Both the position numbers and the translations under genes were made by a program. Below are positions 5,651 to 5,690 of a stretch of 5,690 bases of DNA, one piece after another. Positions within the stretch are counted from its first letter, which is position 1. Each line of letters begins with the position of its first letter. This stretch comes from WJLC01 sp964600865 (GTDB taxonomy: Archaea > Nanobdellota > Nanobdellia > Pacearchaeales > GW2011-AR1). The notes beneath the pieces were generated by a model, which saw nothing but the letters and a program-made list of their open reading frames with translations, searched no databases and was not told where the DNA came from. The stretch covers positions 1 to 5,690 of the forward strand of contig CAZRJP010000031.1 of the NCBI GenBank assembly GCA_964600865.1, read 5' to 3'.

Positions 5651-5690
5651 CGGCGAGGATACCCAAATTTTTAAATTTGGCGAGGAATCG
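5651..5690. repeat. Near-perfect palindrome flanked by GGCGAGGA direct repeats
   Basis: CCAAATTT-TT-AAATTTGG (5663-5680) is an inverted repeat with 8-bp arms. The octamer GGCGAGGA occurs at 5652-5659 and again at 5679-5686, bracketing it. The GC-rich octamers stand out from the AT-rich surroundings. The element lies upstream of the L12 promoter. It may be a regulator site or part of a structured RNA that runs off the window edge. On the minus strand a frame of 37 codons is open from the window edge to a TAA at 5577-5579, but its codons (CGA, CTC, GCC) are unlike the neighbouring genes, so I do not call it a gene. Confidence 0.5.

Noticed and set aside
5651..5690. Possible tRNA end at the window edge (minus-strand CGATTCCTCGCC resembles a T arm; plus-strand GGCGAGGATACCC resembles a tRNA start).
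   Set aside because: On the minus strand the acceptor half would be CCAAATT with no plausible partner. On the plus strand the D loop lacks GG and the D stem and U33 cannot be placed.
5577..5690. 37-codon open frame on the minus strand running from the window edge and ending one base before the L12 start.
   Set aside because: It contains the probable L12 TATA box and Shine-Dalgarno, uses codons unlike the neighbours, and does not resemble the P0 C-terminus. Too short to support.

Overview
The window looks like a piece of chromosome from a small-genome, AT-rich archaeon, most likely a DPANN lineage of the Pacearchaeota/Woesearchaeota kind. The evidence is an archaeal-type P1/L12 stalk protein ending in GLGALFG, an archaeal-length AMP phosphorylase, a Rad3/XPD-like helicase with four candidate Fe-S cysteines, TATA/BRE-style promoters close to start codons (several genes look leaderless or have very short leaders), and a tRNA without encoded CCA. 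The phylum is inferred from overall character, not from a marker phylogeny.

Layout. On the plus strand: a promoter region with a perfect 14-bp palindrome (1-118); an AI-2E/PerM-family membrane permease (119-1174); an AMP phosphorylase of the thymidine phosphorylase superfamily (1207-2697), 32 bp downstream and probably co-transcribed; a lysine-rich 86-residue protein of unknown function with its own leaderless-type promoter (2753-3013); and a tRNA-Ser(UGA) with a short variable arm (3100-3180). On the minus strand, converging on the tRNA with only a 9-nt gap: an XPD/DinG-like helicase (5133 down to 3190), preceded upstream by ribosomal protein P1/L12 (5575 down to 5252). The window ends in about 115 bp upstream of the L12 gene that hold a promoter, a Shine-Dalgarno-like sequence and a palindrome flanked by direct repeats.

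How the genes relate. There is no obvious single-pathway operon. Nucleotide scavenging (AMP phosphorylase), translation (tRNA-Ser, L12) and DNA repair or helicase work lie side by side, which is common in compact archaeal genomes. I see no CRISPR array, insertion sequence, integrase, toxin-antitoxin pair or recognisable defence system, and I do not claim a new system here. The points most worth a second look are the helicase's unusual cysteine spacing and altered motifs II and VI, the uncharacterised 86-residue protein, and the two palindromic elements at the window edges.
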